Assembly (NCBI GenBank): GCA_029225165.1
Contig: JAQXVY010000006.1
Span: forward strand, 1-62,455
Length of the DNA stretch: 62,455 nt
Direction of reading: 5' to 3'
DNA from: Oscillospiraceae bacterium
GTDB lineage: Bacteria; Bacillota; Clostridia; Oscillospirales; Acutalibacteraceae
Positions 1-11,956 of the stretch are shown piece after piece. How positions within the stretch are numbered: the stretch's first letter is position 1; each line of letters opens with the position of its first letter. Under the pieces are notes generated by a model, which saw only the letters and a program-made list of their open reading frames with translations, ran no database searches and was not told where the DNA came from. The translations under genes and the position numbers were made by a program.

Positions 1-377
1 TCGTCACCATATCCACCGAGAAAATGGCAATAACCAGCATCTAAAATTTTCTTTTTGTTTTTTCCGTCAATCCCAATTGAATACACTTCGCCTGAGTACC
101 ATTCTTTGTAAATCACCTTTTTACCACACATATAAAAAGAATTACATTCTGGCGGCTGCATCTTTACTAAAGTGACCTTTTCTCCCTTTGCGGACTCTGC
201 CACTAAATTGTTTTTGCCATCAACATAAACAGTACCGTATTTGTTTGAATAAACAAGGTGTTTGGGTATGTATGTTGTTTTTTCTGATGAACTTGTTTCT
301 GCACCTGCCGATGGCATTACAACTAATGCCGAAAGCAGTGTAACAATGGTGAGTAGAATTGATATTAGTTTTTTCAT
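1..377 (-). CDS. Secreted DUF5050-like protein, N-terminal part only
   Basis: This gene runs off the window edge, so only about 125 N-terminal residues are visible. Translation from the ATG at 377 gives a typical signal peptide (MKKLISILLTIVTLLSALVV, then an AGA-type cleavage site). The mature part is rich in short beta-strand units with YSNKYGTVYVDGKNN and later YSIGIDGKNKKKIL. Such Y-x-IG-x-DG-x-N-KKK units are typical of DUF5050 / beta-propeller-like extracellular proteins of gut Clostridia. An AAAGGG ribosome site lies just before the ATG. The role is unknown; an extracellular sensor or adhesin domain is a guess. The reading frame is open to the edge. Confidence 0.75.
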   Translation of the reverse strand, partial: MKKLISILLTIVTLLSALVVMPSAGAETSSSEKTTYIPKHLVYSNKYGTVYVDGKNNLVAESAKGEKVTLVKMQPPECNSFYMCGKKVIYKEWYSGEVYSIGIDGKNKKKILDAGYCHFLGGYGD

Positions 378-544
378 AATTTTTCCCTTTCTAAATAAAA
401 GTTTAGAAAACAAGCCATAATTGTATTATAAATTGTTTTCACATTATATACAACAAGAGAAAATGAAAAAATGGGACAGATTTTTGAAAATTTTTTTATT
501 TTTTTGAAAATTTTTTCAAGAAGTTATATGAAACAAAAATTATC

Positions 545-655
545 AGCCTAACAAGGCTCCCTCGGATGAGGTATTCCCTTTTCAGCGAAATGTTAGTAAA
601 ACAAAGGCTCTCTCGGATGAGGGAGCTGTCGCCAACGGCGACTGAGGGAGTGAAA
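545..655. repeat. Two R-A dispersed palindromic repeats in the 378-893 gap
   Basis: Two diverged copies of R-A lie back to back: one at about 552-580 (GGCTCCCTCGGATGAGG, then TATTCCCTT) and one at about 603-650. The second folds into a stem (CTCTCTCGGATGAGGGAG against GACTGAGGGAG) around CTGTCGCCAACGGCGACTG. The same family recurs at 4173, 12376 and around the MITE at 21598. No protein-coding signal is seen between 378 and 893. Confidence 0.75.
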
Positions 656-678
656 AAGTAGTCTATACATCTTGGTAG

Positions 679-734
679 GTCTTTAGATTTTAAAGTTTGA
701 GTCAGAACAATAAACCATACTATAATCTAAAGAC
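679..734. repeat. 11-bp perfect inverted repeat
   Basis: GTCTTTAGATT (679-689) is matched by AATCTAAAGAC (724-734) with 34 bases between. It could be the ends of a tiny element or a stem-loop. Its function is unknown. Confidence 0.5.
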
Positions 735-820
735 AAAATGAGCAAAATAGAACACTTTTTCCCTCCTTCCGTCACGCAAGCGTACCACCTTCCTCGTCTG
801 AGGAAGGCTATCTGTAAACT

Positions 821-858
821 AAAACCTCCCGATACTAAATACCGAGAGGTTTTTTCTT
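821..858. terminator. Intrinsic terminator after the CotH/dockerin gene
   Basis: The hairpin pairs AAAACCTCCCG with CGAGAGGTTTT, followed by a T-run on the plus strand and a weaker one on the minus strand. It lies just past the stop of the minus-strand gene ending at 894. Confidence 0.7.
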
Positions 859-893
859 TTATAGAATTATTTATTCACTGTAATCAAGACTTA

Positions 894-3800
894 TCACACA
901 AGCTGTGCAACCTTTTTTTGTATTCCTGTGATGTCCTTGATGTTTACTTCGCCGTTACCGTCAAAGTCGGCGGCTTTTGTTTGAAGTTTGTTAAGCTTTA
1001 GGAGGTGAACATTTGCCTTTTGAATTGCAACTGCGTCCTGTACTGTCAAAACTCCGTCAAGGTTGGAGTCACCGGCAAGAGGAGTTTTTGTGGACTTGCC
1101 CTCCAGTTTAATGTTGTTGATTGCAACCTCACCGCCTGTTGGGTCGTCACTTGTTGAACCGCCTGACACAGTTGTTTTGGACATTGCTCTAATTCTTAAG
1201 GTGAGATTACCGGCTCCGTTACACTTGTTTGGAAGTTTAAAATTGTTAAGGTAAGCTGTCATCAGCTTTCTGTTGTCAAGGGAGATTGTGAAATCTGTAT
1301 TGTCAATCTTATTAAAGTTTGTACCGTCAATGCTGTACCAAAGTGCCCAAGATGCCGGTGCCTTTTTACTTCCTGCCATTTCAAAAGAGAAAGAAAGGTC
1401 GCTGTAACGGCTTGCGTCAAGGGAAACATCTATGTAAGGACTGTCACCCCATGGGTTTTTACTACCCGCTGTCATAAGAGGTACCATCTCATTGCCCTCT
1501 GCACCGTACTCTGCAACAGACCATTCAAGGGCTCTGTCGTTTACTCCGTCAACAGAAGTCTTTAGTGTAGCCTCGCCAAAGGTTGCCTTGTAGCCTGTTT
1601 TGTCACCGTATTCAGTCAGCTTGTCCTCGGCAACCTTGCCTGTGCTGTCAAAATGGAACTCAACAAGGGTATTTTCCCCAACCTCGTGTTCCTGTGGCGG
1701 AGTTGTAGGAGCTGTTGGAGTTGTAGGAGCTGTTGGAGTTGTAGGAGTTGTAGGAGTTGTAGGAGTTGTTGGAGTTGTTGGCTTTGTAGGGGCAACATAG
1801 TAATTAATAAACAGGTTGGAAAGCCAAGCACTTCTGCTTGTTGTCCAGTCTATCATATAGTCATAAACACCCTTAAAGGTAGTGTCGTTATACTTTGTAG
1901 CAGTACTGCTCTGTGAATATTTCTTTGTGGTATAGTCAAAACTGCACTTGTTAAGGGAGTTGTGACTTGCAAGCCAGCCCGGCACAGAATACAACAGCCA
2001 ACCTGACTCATAGTTCATATCCGCAGAATTTTTAACAAGGTTGTAGTAGGTATCACGAGAGTACAGTTCACCACTTGTTATGTTTGAACCTTTAAGAATA
2101 AATTCAATAGCAGGTACAAAGCTTTCGTACCAAACCTCACCTATTCTCTTGTTAAGCTCTGTGTTTCTGTACATAAGGGATGCAACATTTGTTGTTGACT
2201 TTCTGCCACCCTTGTAGGTTACAAAAAGTCCTGTTGGCTCTTCGTAGTCAGTAACACCCATATTGTAAAGGTCGCCTGAAACACCCTTTGCATTGCCAAG
2301 GGAATTGTCGTAATCCCAAGTTGGGGATGCGTAGAATTTGTATTTTCCGTTTTCGTCAGGCTTATAGACAAAGTAGAATGAACCGGCACCGGCATCCCAG
2401 TTTTTGCCAAGCTCGTTAATGAGGAAAATCTTTGCACAAGAGTCTATGTCCACAAGCTGTGAAAGATTTGAGGAATTGTTCTTTAGTGCGTTATACATCT
2501 CTGTGAATTTTTCCGAGATGTAAGTCTTAACCTCGTTGTAGTACTTATCAGCAGATGTAAGCTCCGGTGCAATTACAATAAGGTTGTTGTTACTTGCATT
2601 AAAGTAAAAGTCATCGTAATCAATTCCACTGTCAATCTTAAACGCAAAGGCAAAGTCACTTGCCAAAGTTCCGTCACTGTTAAGGTATTCTTCCCCGGTG
2701 ATGTCGTTAATCAGGTATCCGCTTCCCACCTCAACCTTCTCGCACATTTGGTATGAACCCATATAGTCGCCGTTGATGTAGAAGTCGGAATATCTGCTGT
2801 CGGAGCTGTATGGAAGTCCAACCTGGTCACCAAGGTCATAAAGCAGACGGTTTCTTGTAAGGGTATCGTCCTGAAAGTTTGCACAGATGCTAAACTTCTT
2901 TGATTTTTCCATACCTGCAATACCCACAGCCGAGTCAAAGGTTATGTTAAAGGACTTTTTAGGCTTGTCCCAAGAGGTGTTTCCTCTTCCCTTAATTTTC
3001 TTGATAGGAGTATTTGCAATATTTCCGTCCTTGTCGGTAACTGCACCTGTTGCCTTGGCATAGTTTGACTTGTTCTGACACAGGTATGTATACAAATCCA
3101 TTCCCTCAAAGGGTACGCTGTTATTTACATAGACTGCACATTCGGCACTGCTACGCATAATCTTCAGCTTATACGATTCACCGTTTGCAGTAACATCATA
3201 TGTAGTGTTTGGAGTGTAAGCCATAGTTACTGTGGAATTTCCGGGGATTGTCACACTGCCAACTGTAACATCTGTATTATATGTGTTGTAGATGTCAACA
3301 CTTGTTTCACTTGCTGATGATGGCAAGAAGAAGTAGTATGTTCCACTGGAAGTAAACAGACCGGAACCGGCGTCCCTCTTGCGTTGCCAACATTGCCAAG
3401 CCTCTGTGTCCTCATCGTTACCGCTGACACCGTGTGCATAAAGATTGTTAACTTTTCCGTAGCTAAATTTCAACCCCTCATCAAAAATAGGAGCTGATGC
3501 ACTGTATGTGCCTATACTTCCGTCACCCTCAAGATTATCTGCTTTAATAAGGTTTTTACCGCTTTGGTAGTCCTCATATGTGAGTAGTGGTGAGTTGTTC
3601 CACAGCTTTTCACTGCTTCCACGCCAAAATCTAAGGGCTGTTGCACCTGCGGTTTCCTCTGTGAAGGTATAGCTGAAAACATAGCTATTAATCACATCAG
3701 TAACCACAACAGGGTTGTACTTTGTCTTGTCACATTCGGCTATGATGACGCTGCCGCCGTTTTCAGCCTTTGTGTTTTCTGTAAAGTTAATGTACTCCAC

Positions 3801-3986
3801 AGCATTGGAGCTTGTCCACACATAACCGCAGACACTACAGTCAAAGTAAACCGTATCCCCGGCCTTAAATCCCTGTTTTTCATCTGTACTGTTGTCTATC
3901 GTTTCGGCAAAGACAACATTACCCACAACAAGGGTTGTGAAAAGCAGGGTTAATGTGAGAATGATTGATATTGTTTTTTTCAGCAT
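894..3986 (-). CDS. Secreted CotH-kinase-family protein with C-terminal dockerin
   Basis: This is a secreted protein of 1,030 residues. The chosen ATG (3986) has GGAGG eight bases upstream; an ATG six codons earlier has no ribosome site. Order of parts: signal peptide (1-27); a beta-rich N-terminal region; a CotH domain (about 280-680) with KIKGRGNTSWDKPKKSF and, later, SPTWDYDNSLGN, which correspond to the conserved RGRGNSSW and WDxDxxLGN motifs; a Thr-Pro linker (TPTTPTTP repeats); a beta-sandwich-like module; and a type I-like dockerin (last 60 residues) with two Ca-loop segments (DSNLDGVLTVQDA and DFDGNGEVNIKD). CotH proteins are atypical kinases, named from Bacillus spore-coat CotH. The dockerin suggests docking to a cohesin scaffold, but none is encoded here. 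The substrate is unknown. It appears monocistronic, with a terminator at 821. Confidence 0.88.
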   Translation of the reverse strand: MLKKTISIILTLTLLFTTLVVGNVVFAETIDNSTDEKQGFKAGDTVYFDCSVCGYVWTSSNAVEYINFTENTKAENGGSVIIAECDKTKYNPVVVTDVINSYVFSYTFTEETAGATALRFWRGSSEKLWNNSPLLTYEDYQSGKNLIKADNLEGDGSIGTYSASAPIFDEGLKFSYGKVNNLYAHGVSGNDEDTEAWQCWQRKRDAGSGLFTSSGTYYFFLPSSASETSVDIYNTYNTDVTVGSVTIPGNSTVTMAYTPNTTYDVTANGESYKLKIMRSSAECAVYVNNSVPFEGMDLYTYLCQNKSNYAKATGAVTDKDGNIANTPIKKIKGRGNTSWDKPKKSFNITFDSAVGIAGMEKSKKFSICANFQDDTLTRNRLLYDLGDQVGLPYSSDSRYSDFYINGDYMGSYQMCEKVEVGSGYLINDITGEEYLNSDGTLASDFAFAFKIDSGIDYDDFYFNASNNNLIVIAPELTSADKYYNEVKTYISEKFTEMYNALKNNSSNLSQLVDIDSCAKIFLINELGKNWDAGAGSFYFVYKPDENGKYKFYASPTWDYDNSLGNAKGVSGDLYNMGVTDYEEPTGLFVTYKGGRKSTTNVASLMYRNTELNKRIGEVWYESFVPAIEFILKGSNITSGELYSRDTYYNLVKNSADMNYESGWLLYSVPGWLASHNSLNKCSFDYTTKKYSQSSTATKYNDTTFKGVYDYMIDWTTSRSAWLSNLFINYYVAPTKPTTPTTPTTPTTPTTPTAPTTPTAPTTPPQEHEVGENTLVEFHFDSTGKVAEDKLTEYGDKTGYKATFGEATLKTSVDGVNDRALEWSVAEYGAEGNEMVPLMTAGSKNPWGDSPYIDVSLDASRYSDLSFSFEMAGSKKAPASWALWYSIDGTNFNKIDNTDFTISLDNRKLMTAYLNNFKLPNKCNGAGNLTLRIRAMSKTTVSGGSTSDDPTGGEVAINNIKLEGKSTKTPLAGDSNLDGVLTVQDAVAIQKANVHLLKLNKLQTKAADFDGNGEVNIKDITGIQKKVAQLV

Positions 3987-4172
3987 AATTTTTCCTCCTT
4001 GCATTTTTTATATATATTTTTATATAATTATTGCTTTTATATGTTTATTATACACCTATTTATTATTTATTTTATGAATTTTTTGTAAATAATCATAAAT
4101 TATTTTAGTGAAATAACAGGCAAAACACCACACCAATAGACAAAGTTAAGTAGAGGTGGTATAATCAAGTGA

Positions 4173-4234
4173 ACAAAGGCTCCTCGGATGAGGTATTCCC
4201 TTGCTAAGGGAAATGCCCCTCTGGGGGAGGCTGT
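4173..4234. repeat. R-A palindromic repeat
   Basis: This is a fuller copy of R-A: AAAGGCTCCTCGGATGAGG, then TATTCCCTTGCTAAGGGAA and ATGCCCCTCTGGGGGAGG. Two short stems are nested inside. It lies just upstream of the small membrane protein gene. Confidence 0.75.
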
Positions 4235-4255
4235 TTGTAACAAAAAGGTGATTCT

Positions 4256-4621
4256 ATGAAAGTAAGCAATATTAATAATTTGAAAAATGCCCTTAATTCA
4301 AAGGAAAAGGAAATTGACTTTTTCGGTAGTGACAGCGAAAAGGTGATTAAGTGCGGTCTGTTAAGCACAATCGTTTTTGTAGGCTATATATTACTCATTT
4401 TGGGTGCTGTTTTCACCCTGACCTTTGGAGTCTTTCTCATTTTTTCAAGGGATATTTGGGTGATAGCCTGTTTCGGGTCAGGTGTTTTTGCACTGCTTTT
4501 TGCCTTTACCCTTTTGCTCACACTAAAGGCAATACAAAAAATTCCCCTGTCACTTGCAATTAAAATGAGGAAGTACACCCTAAACAAACAAAATGGCAGA
4601 GTGGTTTTGAAGAGGAAATAA
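4256..4621 (+). CDS. Small two-helix membrane protein, unknown function
   Basis: This is a 121-residue protein with no family I recognise. It has a charged, soluble N-terminus (about 1-33) followed by two hydrophobic segments (about 34-64 and 69-93) and a basic C-terminal tail rich in Lys and Arg, which predicts a hairpin with both ends in the cytoplasm. AAGGTGAT precedes the ATG at a normal distance. It is a single gene, with a bidirectional terminator between it and the convergent ATP synthase operon. Nothing in the sequence ties it to the ATP synthase, and it is too far downstream and on the wrong strand to be AtpI. Confidence 0.7.
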   Translation: MKVSNINNLKNALNSKEKEIDFFGSDSEKVIKCGLLSTIVFVGYILLILGAVFTLTFGVFLIFSRDIWVIACFGSGVFALLFAFTLLLTLKAIQKIPLSLAIKMRKYTLNKQNGRVVLKRK

Positions 4622-4640
4622 TAAATTTATACACTAACAC

Positions 4641-4675
4641 AAAAGGTTGTTTCGCAAGAGGAAACAACCTTTTTT
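4641..4675. terminator. Bidirectional terminator between the small membrane protein and atpC
   Basis: AAAGGTTGTTT pairs with AAACAACCTTT over a nine-base loop. T-runs follow on both strands. It serves as the end of the ATP synthase operon (minus) and of the 4256 gene (plus). Confidence 0.85.
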
Positions 4676-4676
4676 A

Positions 4677-5084
4677 TTACATATATTTACTTGTAGCCTT
4701 AAGACGAGCCATTGCTCTTGAGAGTGAGGCTTGGGAGTGGTGGTATTCCATTTGACTTCGCTTTTGGCGCAGTGCCTCCTCTGCTCTTTCCTTTGCCTCC
4801 AAGGCTCTGTTTTTGTCGATTTCGTCAGGTCGTTCGCTGGTCTGTACCAAAAATATCACATCATTGTTAAGCACCTCAATAAAGCCCAGTCCTGTAAAGT
4901 ACACCTGCTCCTTTTCGCCCTGTGGCGTAAACTTTGTTATACCCACATTTGTCGCCATAAGTATATTTTCGTGGTGGGCAAGAATACCCTTTTCTCCGTC
5001 AAAGCAGGGTATTGTCATCTTTTCACATTTGCCCTCAAAAACCACCTTGTCCGAGGCAAGAATTTTTAAGCTGAAAACATCCAC
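4677..5084 (-). CDS. atpC: ATP synthase F1 epsilon subunit
   Basis: This is the last gene of the ATP synthase operon, 135 residues, the normal length. It has the N-terminal beta-sandwich (FSLKILASDKVVFEGKCEKMTIP, with GEKGILAHHENI) and a C-terminal two-helix part rich in Lys, Glu and Arg (ALEAKERAEEAL). Epsilon sits on the central stalk and can inhibit ATP hydrolysis. The start is GTG at 5084, preceded by AAAAGGTGAT; the nearby ATG is out of frame. It follows atpD by 19 bases. Confidence 0.95.
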   Translation of the reverse strand: MDVFSLKILASDKVVFEGKCEKMTIPCFDGEKGILAHHENILMATNVGITKFTPQGEKEQVYFTGLGFIEVLNNDVIFLVQTSERPDEIDKNRALEAKERAEEALRQKRSQMEYHHSQASLSRAMARLKATSKYM

Positions 5085-5103
5085 TTTGTATCACCTTTTA
5101 AAA

Positions 5104-6519
<1,416 letters not shown>

Positions 6520-6526
6520 TTAGTGA

Positions 6527-6842
6527 AACTACACTTTCACATAACCTGATAGTGTTGTTTAATGCACTACTGCTATCCTTTCAGATTCTTCGGTCGCTAT
6601 GCTCCCTCAGAATGACAGGAGTGGGAAATTCTCAGAATGAAAAGGTGTAGAGTTTTTATTTTGAGCCACTAATATGTCATTCCGAGCTTGTCGAGGAATC
6701 CCCTGCCTCTACCGCTCACTATGTTAGGAAAACCATACTTTCCTATAACCTGATAGTATCGATTAAGGCACTACTGCTTTCCTTTCAGATTCTTCGGTCG
6801 CTACGCTCCCTCAGAATGACAGGAGTGGGAAATTCTCAGAAT
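6527..6842. repeat. R-B repeats (about 1.5 copies) inside the atp operon
   Basis: A right half-copy (about 6527-6625, ending CCCTCAGAATGACA) is followed by a full copy (about 6673-6822) starting TGTCATTCCGAGCTTGTCGAGG and ending CTCCCTCAGAATGACA. The two ends of a full copy are imperfect inverted repeats, so the transcript could fold into a long stem. The whole atpG-atpD gap (6496-6882) is made of this repeat; no coding sequence is seen in it. Confidence 0.85.
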
Positions 6843-6882
6843 GACAATGTGGGTAACTCCAGACTCCAAACTCCAAACTCAA

Positions 6883-7794
6883 CTACTCCTTACCCCTCTG
6901 TGCCTTAGCGCCGGAGATAACCTCGGTAATCTCCTGTGTTATTGCCGCCTGTCTTGCACGGTTATACAGTACCGAAAGTTCCTTCAGCATTTCCTTTGCG
7001 CTGTCTGTTGCGCCCTGCATAGCCATCATTCGGGCATTTTGCTCACTGCAATAGGACTCTATCAGGGCGCCGTAAATGTAACCTGCAATAAAGTCGGGAA
7101 TAACATTGTCAAAAACCACATCTGCCGAGGGCAAAAGTGTGATGTTGTCAAGGTTTGTGCCAAGGTCGATATGGTCGGAGGTGTCTGTAAATGCGTGTTT
7201 ACGAAGTGGCAAAAGTCTTTTAACCTTTGGCTCTGTGGCTATTGCCGACTTCATCTTGGTATAGACGATATACACCTCGTCAAGCTCCTTTTTGTCAAAG
7301 AGGTCAACCATTGTTTCCGCAATTTTTCTTGCACGGTTAAGACTTGGGTCCTGGGCTGTGTACTGGAACATCTCGTCAACATATATTTCCTTTTCCTTTT
7401 TCTGAAAATAATGTCTGCCCACCTGACCGACAATAAACAGCTTGTCGTTTTTCCAGCTTTCGTGAGAAAGAATCTCCTGTGCAAGCTTTATAACATTTTG
7501 GTTGTATGCACCGGCAAGTCCTTTGTCCGCTGTTACCACAATAACACCCTTGCGCTTTTCAGGCTCACCTGCTATGTCGTGTTCGTTGTAAAAGTACCTG
7601 TGCTCAACATCGGGAACAAGCTTCAGCGCCTTTTTGATTGAGTCCTGCAAGGTGATAAAGTAGGGATGTGTGTTTTCGTACTCCCTTTTAGCCTTTTTCA
7701 GCTTGCCTGAGGAAATCATATACATAGCGTTTGTAATTTTCAGGGTATCCTTAATGCTTTTTATTCTGCTTTGAATCTCTCTTGTATTAGCCAT
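6883..7794 (-). CDS. atpG: ATP synthase F1 gamma subunit
   Basis: This is the rotary central-stalk subunit, 303 residues, slightly longer than the usual 285-290. The diagnostic N-terminus is present (REIQSRIKSIKDTLKITNAM), as is the C-terminal helix (LYNRARQAAITQEITEVISGA). The two ends form the coiled coil that turns inside alpha3beta3. AAGGAAG precedes the ATG. The gene ends in TAG and is followed by the repeat-filled gap before atpD. Confidence 0.96.
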   Translation of the reverse strand: MANTREIQSRIKSIKDTLKITNAMYMISSGKLKKAKREYENTHPYFITLQDSIKKALKLVPDVEHRYFYNEHDIAGEPEKRKGVIVVTADKGLAGAYNQNVIKLAQEILSHESWKNDKLFIVGQVGRHYFQKKEKEIYVDEMFQYTAQDPSLNRARKIAETMVDLFDKKELDEVYIVYTKMKSAIATEPKVKRLLPLRKHAFTDTSDHIDLGTNLDNITLLPSADVVFDNVIPDFIAGYIYGALIESYCSEQNARMMAMQGATDSAKEMLKELSVLYNRARQAAITQEITEVISGAKAQRGKE

Positions 7795-7808
7795 AAAAAG
7801 ACTTCCTT

Positions 7809-9314
7809 TTATTCCTCACCCTTGTATTCCTTTGCAACGGTAAGGATTTTTTCTTTCAGTTCGTCTGTGAGGACTTCCTTTTCCTCAATTTCTTTTCCGA
7901 TTTCAGGATACTTTGCGTCAAAATACTGTAGCATATCCATTTGGAAGGTTTTTATGCTTGCTACATCCACATCAAGCATCAGCTTATTCTCTGCAACAAC
8001 AAGGGAAATAACCTGCTGATGCAGTGAAAGCGGATTGCAAAGTGGCTGTTTCAACATCTCCATAAGCCCCTTACCAAACCGGAGCTGTTCCTTGGTTTCC
8101 GGGTCAAGGTCGGAGGAGAACTGTGTGAACACTTCCATTTCTCTGTACTGTGCAAGGTCAATTCTTATGGAGCCTGCCGCCTTTTTCATAGCCTTTGTCT
8201 GTGCTGCACCGCCAACACGAGAAACAGAAAGACCAACATTGACAGCCGGACGCATACCTGAATTGAACAAGTCGCTTTCAAGGAAAATCTGACCGTCTGT
8301 AATGGAGATAACATTTGTTGGAATGTAGGCGGAAACATCCCCTGCCTGTGTTTCAATAATCGGAAGTGCTGTGATTGAACCGCCGCCAAGCTCATCGGAA
8401 AGTCGAGCCGACCTTTCAAGAAGTCTTGAATGGAGATAGAAAACGTCACCCGGATATGCCTCTCGTCCCGGGGACCTTTCAAGGAGAAGTGACATTGCTC
8501 TGTATGCAACGGCGTGCTTGCTAAGGTCGTCATACACAATGAGCACATCCTTGCCCTGATACATAAAGTATTCAGCCAAAGAAGTACCGGCATATGGGGC
8601 TATATACTGAACAGGAGCCGGGTCTGAGGCTGTTGCGGAAACAACAATTGAGTAGTCCATTGCTCCGTTCTTTTCAAGTGTGTTCACAACTCTTGCAACG
8701 GTAGAGGACTTCTGACCGATTGCAACATATATACAAATTACATCATTATTCTTTTGGTTAAGCATAGCGTCAACTGCTATGGAGGTTTTACCTGTCTGTC
8801 TGTCGCCTATGATAAGCTCACGCTGACCTCTGCCTATTGGGAACATTGAGTCGATTGACAGAATACCTGTTGCCATTGGCTTGTTGACGGACTTTCTTTC
8901 AACAATGGACGGTGCGGGACATTCAATAGGGCGGTATTCGTCAGACTTGATTTCACCCTTGCCGTCAATAGGAGCACCCAAAGCATTTACAACTCTGCCA
9001 AGGTATTTTTCGCCAACAGGAACTCCGGCTTTTTTGTGAGTTCTTGTAACACGAGTTCCCTCCTTGATACCTCTGTCCCTGTCAAAGAGGATAACGCCCA
9101 TTTCGTTTGCACGAATATCCTGTACCATACCCTTTGCGCCGTTTTCAAAAACTACAATTTCACCGTACATTGCACCGTCAATGCCGTACACCCTTGCAAT
9201 ACCGTCACCAAGGGAAATTACCGTACCGGTTTCCTGTTCTCCCTTGTCAAAGTCAAAATTTTCAATTTCACTTTTCAGTATAGAAATAATTTCGTCTGAT
9301 CTGACTCTGCTCAT
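7809..9314 (-). CDS. atpA: ATP synthase F1 alpha subunit
   Basis: This is the non-catalytic nucleotide-binding subunit, 501 residues, full length. The P-loop GDRQTGKT is at about 170-177. The family signature appears as [17 protein letters not shown], and the arginine-finger region is within this segment. GGAGGT lies upstream of the ATG. It is spaced 5 bases from atpH and 14 from atpG, within one transcription unit. Confidence 0.97.
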   Translation of the reverse strand: MSRVRSDEIISILKSEIENFDFDKGEQETGTVISLGDGIARVYGIDGAMYGEIVVFENGAKGMVQDIRANEMGVILFDRDRGIKEGTRVTRTHKKAGVPVGEKYLGRVVNALGAPIDGKGEIKSDEYRPIECPAPSIVERKSVNKPMATGILSIDSMFPIGRGQRELIIGDRQTGKTSIAVDAMLNQKNNDVICIYVAIGQKSSTVARVVNTLEKNGAMDYSIVVSATASDPAPVQYIAPYAGTSLAEYFMYQGKDVLIVYDDLSKHAVAYRAMSLLLERSPGREAYPGDVFYLHSRLLERSARLSDELGGGSITALPIIETQAGDVSAYIPTNVISITDGQIFLESDLFNSGMRPAVNVGLSVSRVGGAAQTKAMKKAAGSIRIDLAQYREMEVFTQFSSDLDPETKEQLRFGKGLMEMLKQPLCNPLSLHQQVISLVVAENKLMLDVDVASIKTFQMDMLQYFDAKYPEIGKEIEEKEVLTDELKEKILTVAKEYKGEE

Positions 9315-9319
9315 TTCTT

Positions 9320-9826
9320 TTACCTCCGTACTAATTTACGATTTAATGCTTTGAGCCTGTTCTTATAGCTTCTGTCAAACCTGTGACCCTTTGCCTCGAT
9401 TACAAATCCGCCCAAAAGCTCAGGGCTTTCTGTCATACAAAGAACAACCTCTTTTGCGTTCAGTCTTTTCTTAACAAATTTTTTCAGTCTTTCCTGCTGT
9501 TCCTCTGTTGGCTTTTCAACATAGTAAAGGTTGGCTTCAACAATGCCCTTTACTTCATTACTGTAGTTTTTATATTCAAGAAAAATATCAAATATATCCT
9601 TAATTCTTCCGTTTTTGCAAACAACCTTGATAAAGCTTTTGATGTCATTCGGAAAAACCTTATCAACAATGTTGTACTTCTTTTCAGGGGGAACAACAGG
9701 GCTTGCAAGTGCCCTTACAAGGTCAGGATTTTCCCTTAAAACCTCCTGTGCCTCAATTACAGACTCATTGCTGACAGAAAGCTGATACAAAACCTTTGCA
9801 TAGTTTGATGAAGTGTTTTTCATCAT
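9320..9826 (-). CDS. atpH: ATP synthase delta subunit
   Basis: This is the peripheral-stalk subunit that caps F1, 168 residues. It has the N-terminal helical domain ([20 protein letters not shown]) and a C-terminal segment [22 protein letters not shown] that matches the family GG-x-x-I...D-x-S motif. The start overlaps the end of atpF (ATGATGA), which suggests translational coupling. Confidence 0.94.
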   Translation of the reverse strand: MMKNTSSNYAKVLYQLSVSNESVIEAQEVLRENPDLVRALASPVVPPEKKYNIVDKVFPNDIKSFIKVVCKNGRIKDIFDIFLEYKNYSNEVKGIVEANLYYVEKPTEEQQERLKKFVKKRLNAKEVVLCMTESPELLGGFVIEAKGHRFDRSYKNRLKALNRKLVRR

Positions 9827-10284
9827 TCATCCTCCTCATCAAGGAAATTGTCATAGGAGGAGCCTGTTTTTACAACCTTTTCAGCCGCAACAAGTGCAAG
9901 ACTTGCAATCTCACTTTCAAGAACAGCCATTGTTCTGTCGTACTCAAGACTTGCGTCCTTTTGAGCCTTGTCAACAATTTGCTTTGCCTGTTTATTTGCA
10001 GAGTCAATGATGTTGTTCTTTTGCAGTTCGGCAGTTTTCTTTGCCTCTGCCGTAATCTGCATAGCCTTGTCTTTGGCGGTTTTAAGGTCGTTTTCATACT
10101 CTGCCTTTAGCTCTTCCGCCTCTTTCTTTGTTTTATGGGCAGAGTCAAAGTCGTCCTTAATCATCTGTTCCCTTTCGTCCATTACCTTTTTAATGGGCTT
10201 TAAAAGGAAGAATTTAATTATCAAAAAGAATATCAGCAGATTGATTACTGTAAAAAGGATATTCCACGGATCTAAATTTAGCAT
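9823..10284 (-). CDS. atpF: ATP synthase Fo b subunit
   Basis: This is the peripheral-stalk subunit, 153 residues. One N-terminal membrane helix (about 8-28, WNILFTVINLLIFFLIIKFF) is followed by a long charged helix rich in Lys, Glu and Ala (coiled-coil dimer). AAGGTGG precedes the ATG. The gene ends in two consecutive TGA codons that overlap the atpH start, which shows that TGA is a real stop in this genome. Confidence 0.94.
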   Translation of the reverse strand: MLNLDPWNILFTVINLLIFFLIIKFFLLKPIKKVMDEREQMIKDDFDSAHKTKKEAEELKAEYENDLKTAKDKAMQITAEAKKTAELQKNNIIDSANKQAKQIVDKAQKDASLEYDRTMAVLESEIASLALVAAEKVVKTGSSYDNFLDEEDE

Positions 10285-10297
10285 TATTTATCCCACC

Positions 10298-11227
<930 letters not shown>

Positions 11228-11263
11228 TTAATTTGATACTAAAGAACTATATAAACTCAAACC

Positions 11264-11956
11264 TTAATCAGTTTCTATACCCTCTTTTATGAACAGAGAT
11301 GTTAAGAACACAAAGACATAGGCTTGAATTAAACCGTCAAAAAAGTCAAAGTACAGGCTGAACGCAACAGGAACAACCACAGGTACAACGCACTCAATCA
11401 GCGCCATAACAACAAATGCGCCAAGCACATTACCGAAAAGTCGCATACAAAGTGAAAGCGGTCTTATGCCAAGCTCCAAAATGTTAAAGGGTAGCATAAT
11501 AGGTGTTGGCTCCATAAAGCTTTTAAGAAATTTCTTCGGCTTTTTCTTTGCAATAGACGCCCCTTCAATCAGCACAATGCTCATTACAGAAAGGGCTATT
11601 GTAACCGCCAAATCCTTCGTTGGGGATTTAAACCCGAATATGCCTATTATATTGCTAAAGCCGATATAAATCAGCACCGAAACAAGGTACGGAACATACC
11701 TTGCACCCTCTTTTCCAATCATTCCGCCAACAAATTTGTAAAGCCAATTTACGCAAAATTCAAGGAATATTTGCTTTCTGTTTGGGTTTTTCACCCGAAG
11801 ATTTCTCACAAGAATAAGACATAACACAAGGAATACTGCCATAATAATCCAAGTAACAACCACAGATTCGTAAACCTTTATTCCCCCGAATATGGGAATT
11901 TCAAAGACCGGCTCACAGGTCATTTCCTTTTGAATTTCCTCTGCAATATTGCCCAT
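11264..11956 (-). CDS. atpB: ATP synthase Fo a subunit
   Basis: This is the proton-channel subunit, 230 residues, with five or six membrane helices. The segment RPLSLCMRLFGNVLGAF carries the essential arginine of the R-L-x-x-N motif, and the last helices (LIQAYVFVFLTSLFIKEGI) match the conserved Q-A-Y-V-F end. The start is the ATG at 11956, which has GGGAGG seven bases upstream; an upstream TTG (11986) does not. It is the first gene of the operon. I see no atpI or atpZ upstream. Confidence 0.95.
   Translation of the reverse strand: MGNIAEEIQKEMTCEPVFEIPIFGGIKVYESVVVTWIIMAVFLVLCLILVRNLRVKNPNRKQIFLEFCVNWLYKFVGGMIGKEGARYVPYLVSVLIYIGFSNIIGIFGFKSPTKDLAVTIALSVMSIVLIEGASIAKKKPKKFLKSFMEPTPIMLPFNILELGIRPLSLCMRLFGNVLGAFVVMALIECVVPVVVPVAFSLYFDFFDGLIQAYVFVFLTSLFIKEGIETD

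Noticed and set aside
1616..1916. ORFs in other frames across the Thr-Pro linker of the CotH protein
   Set aside because: Leu-Gln, Gly-Val and Cys-Trp repeats there are simple reading-frame shadows of the low-complexity linker.
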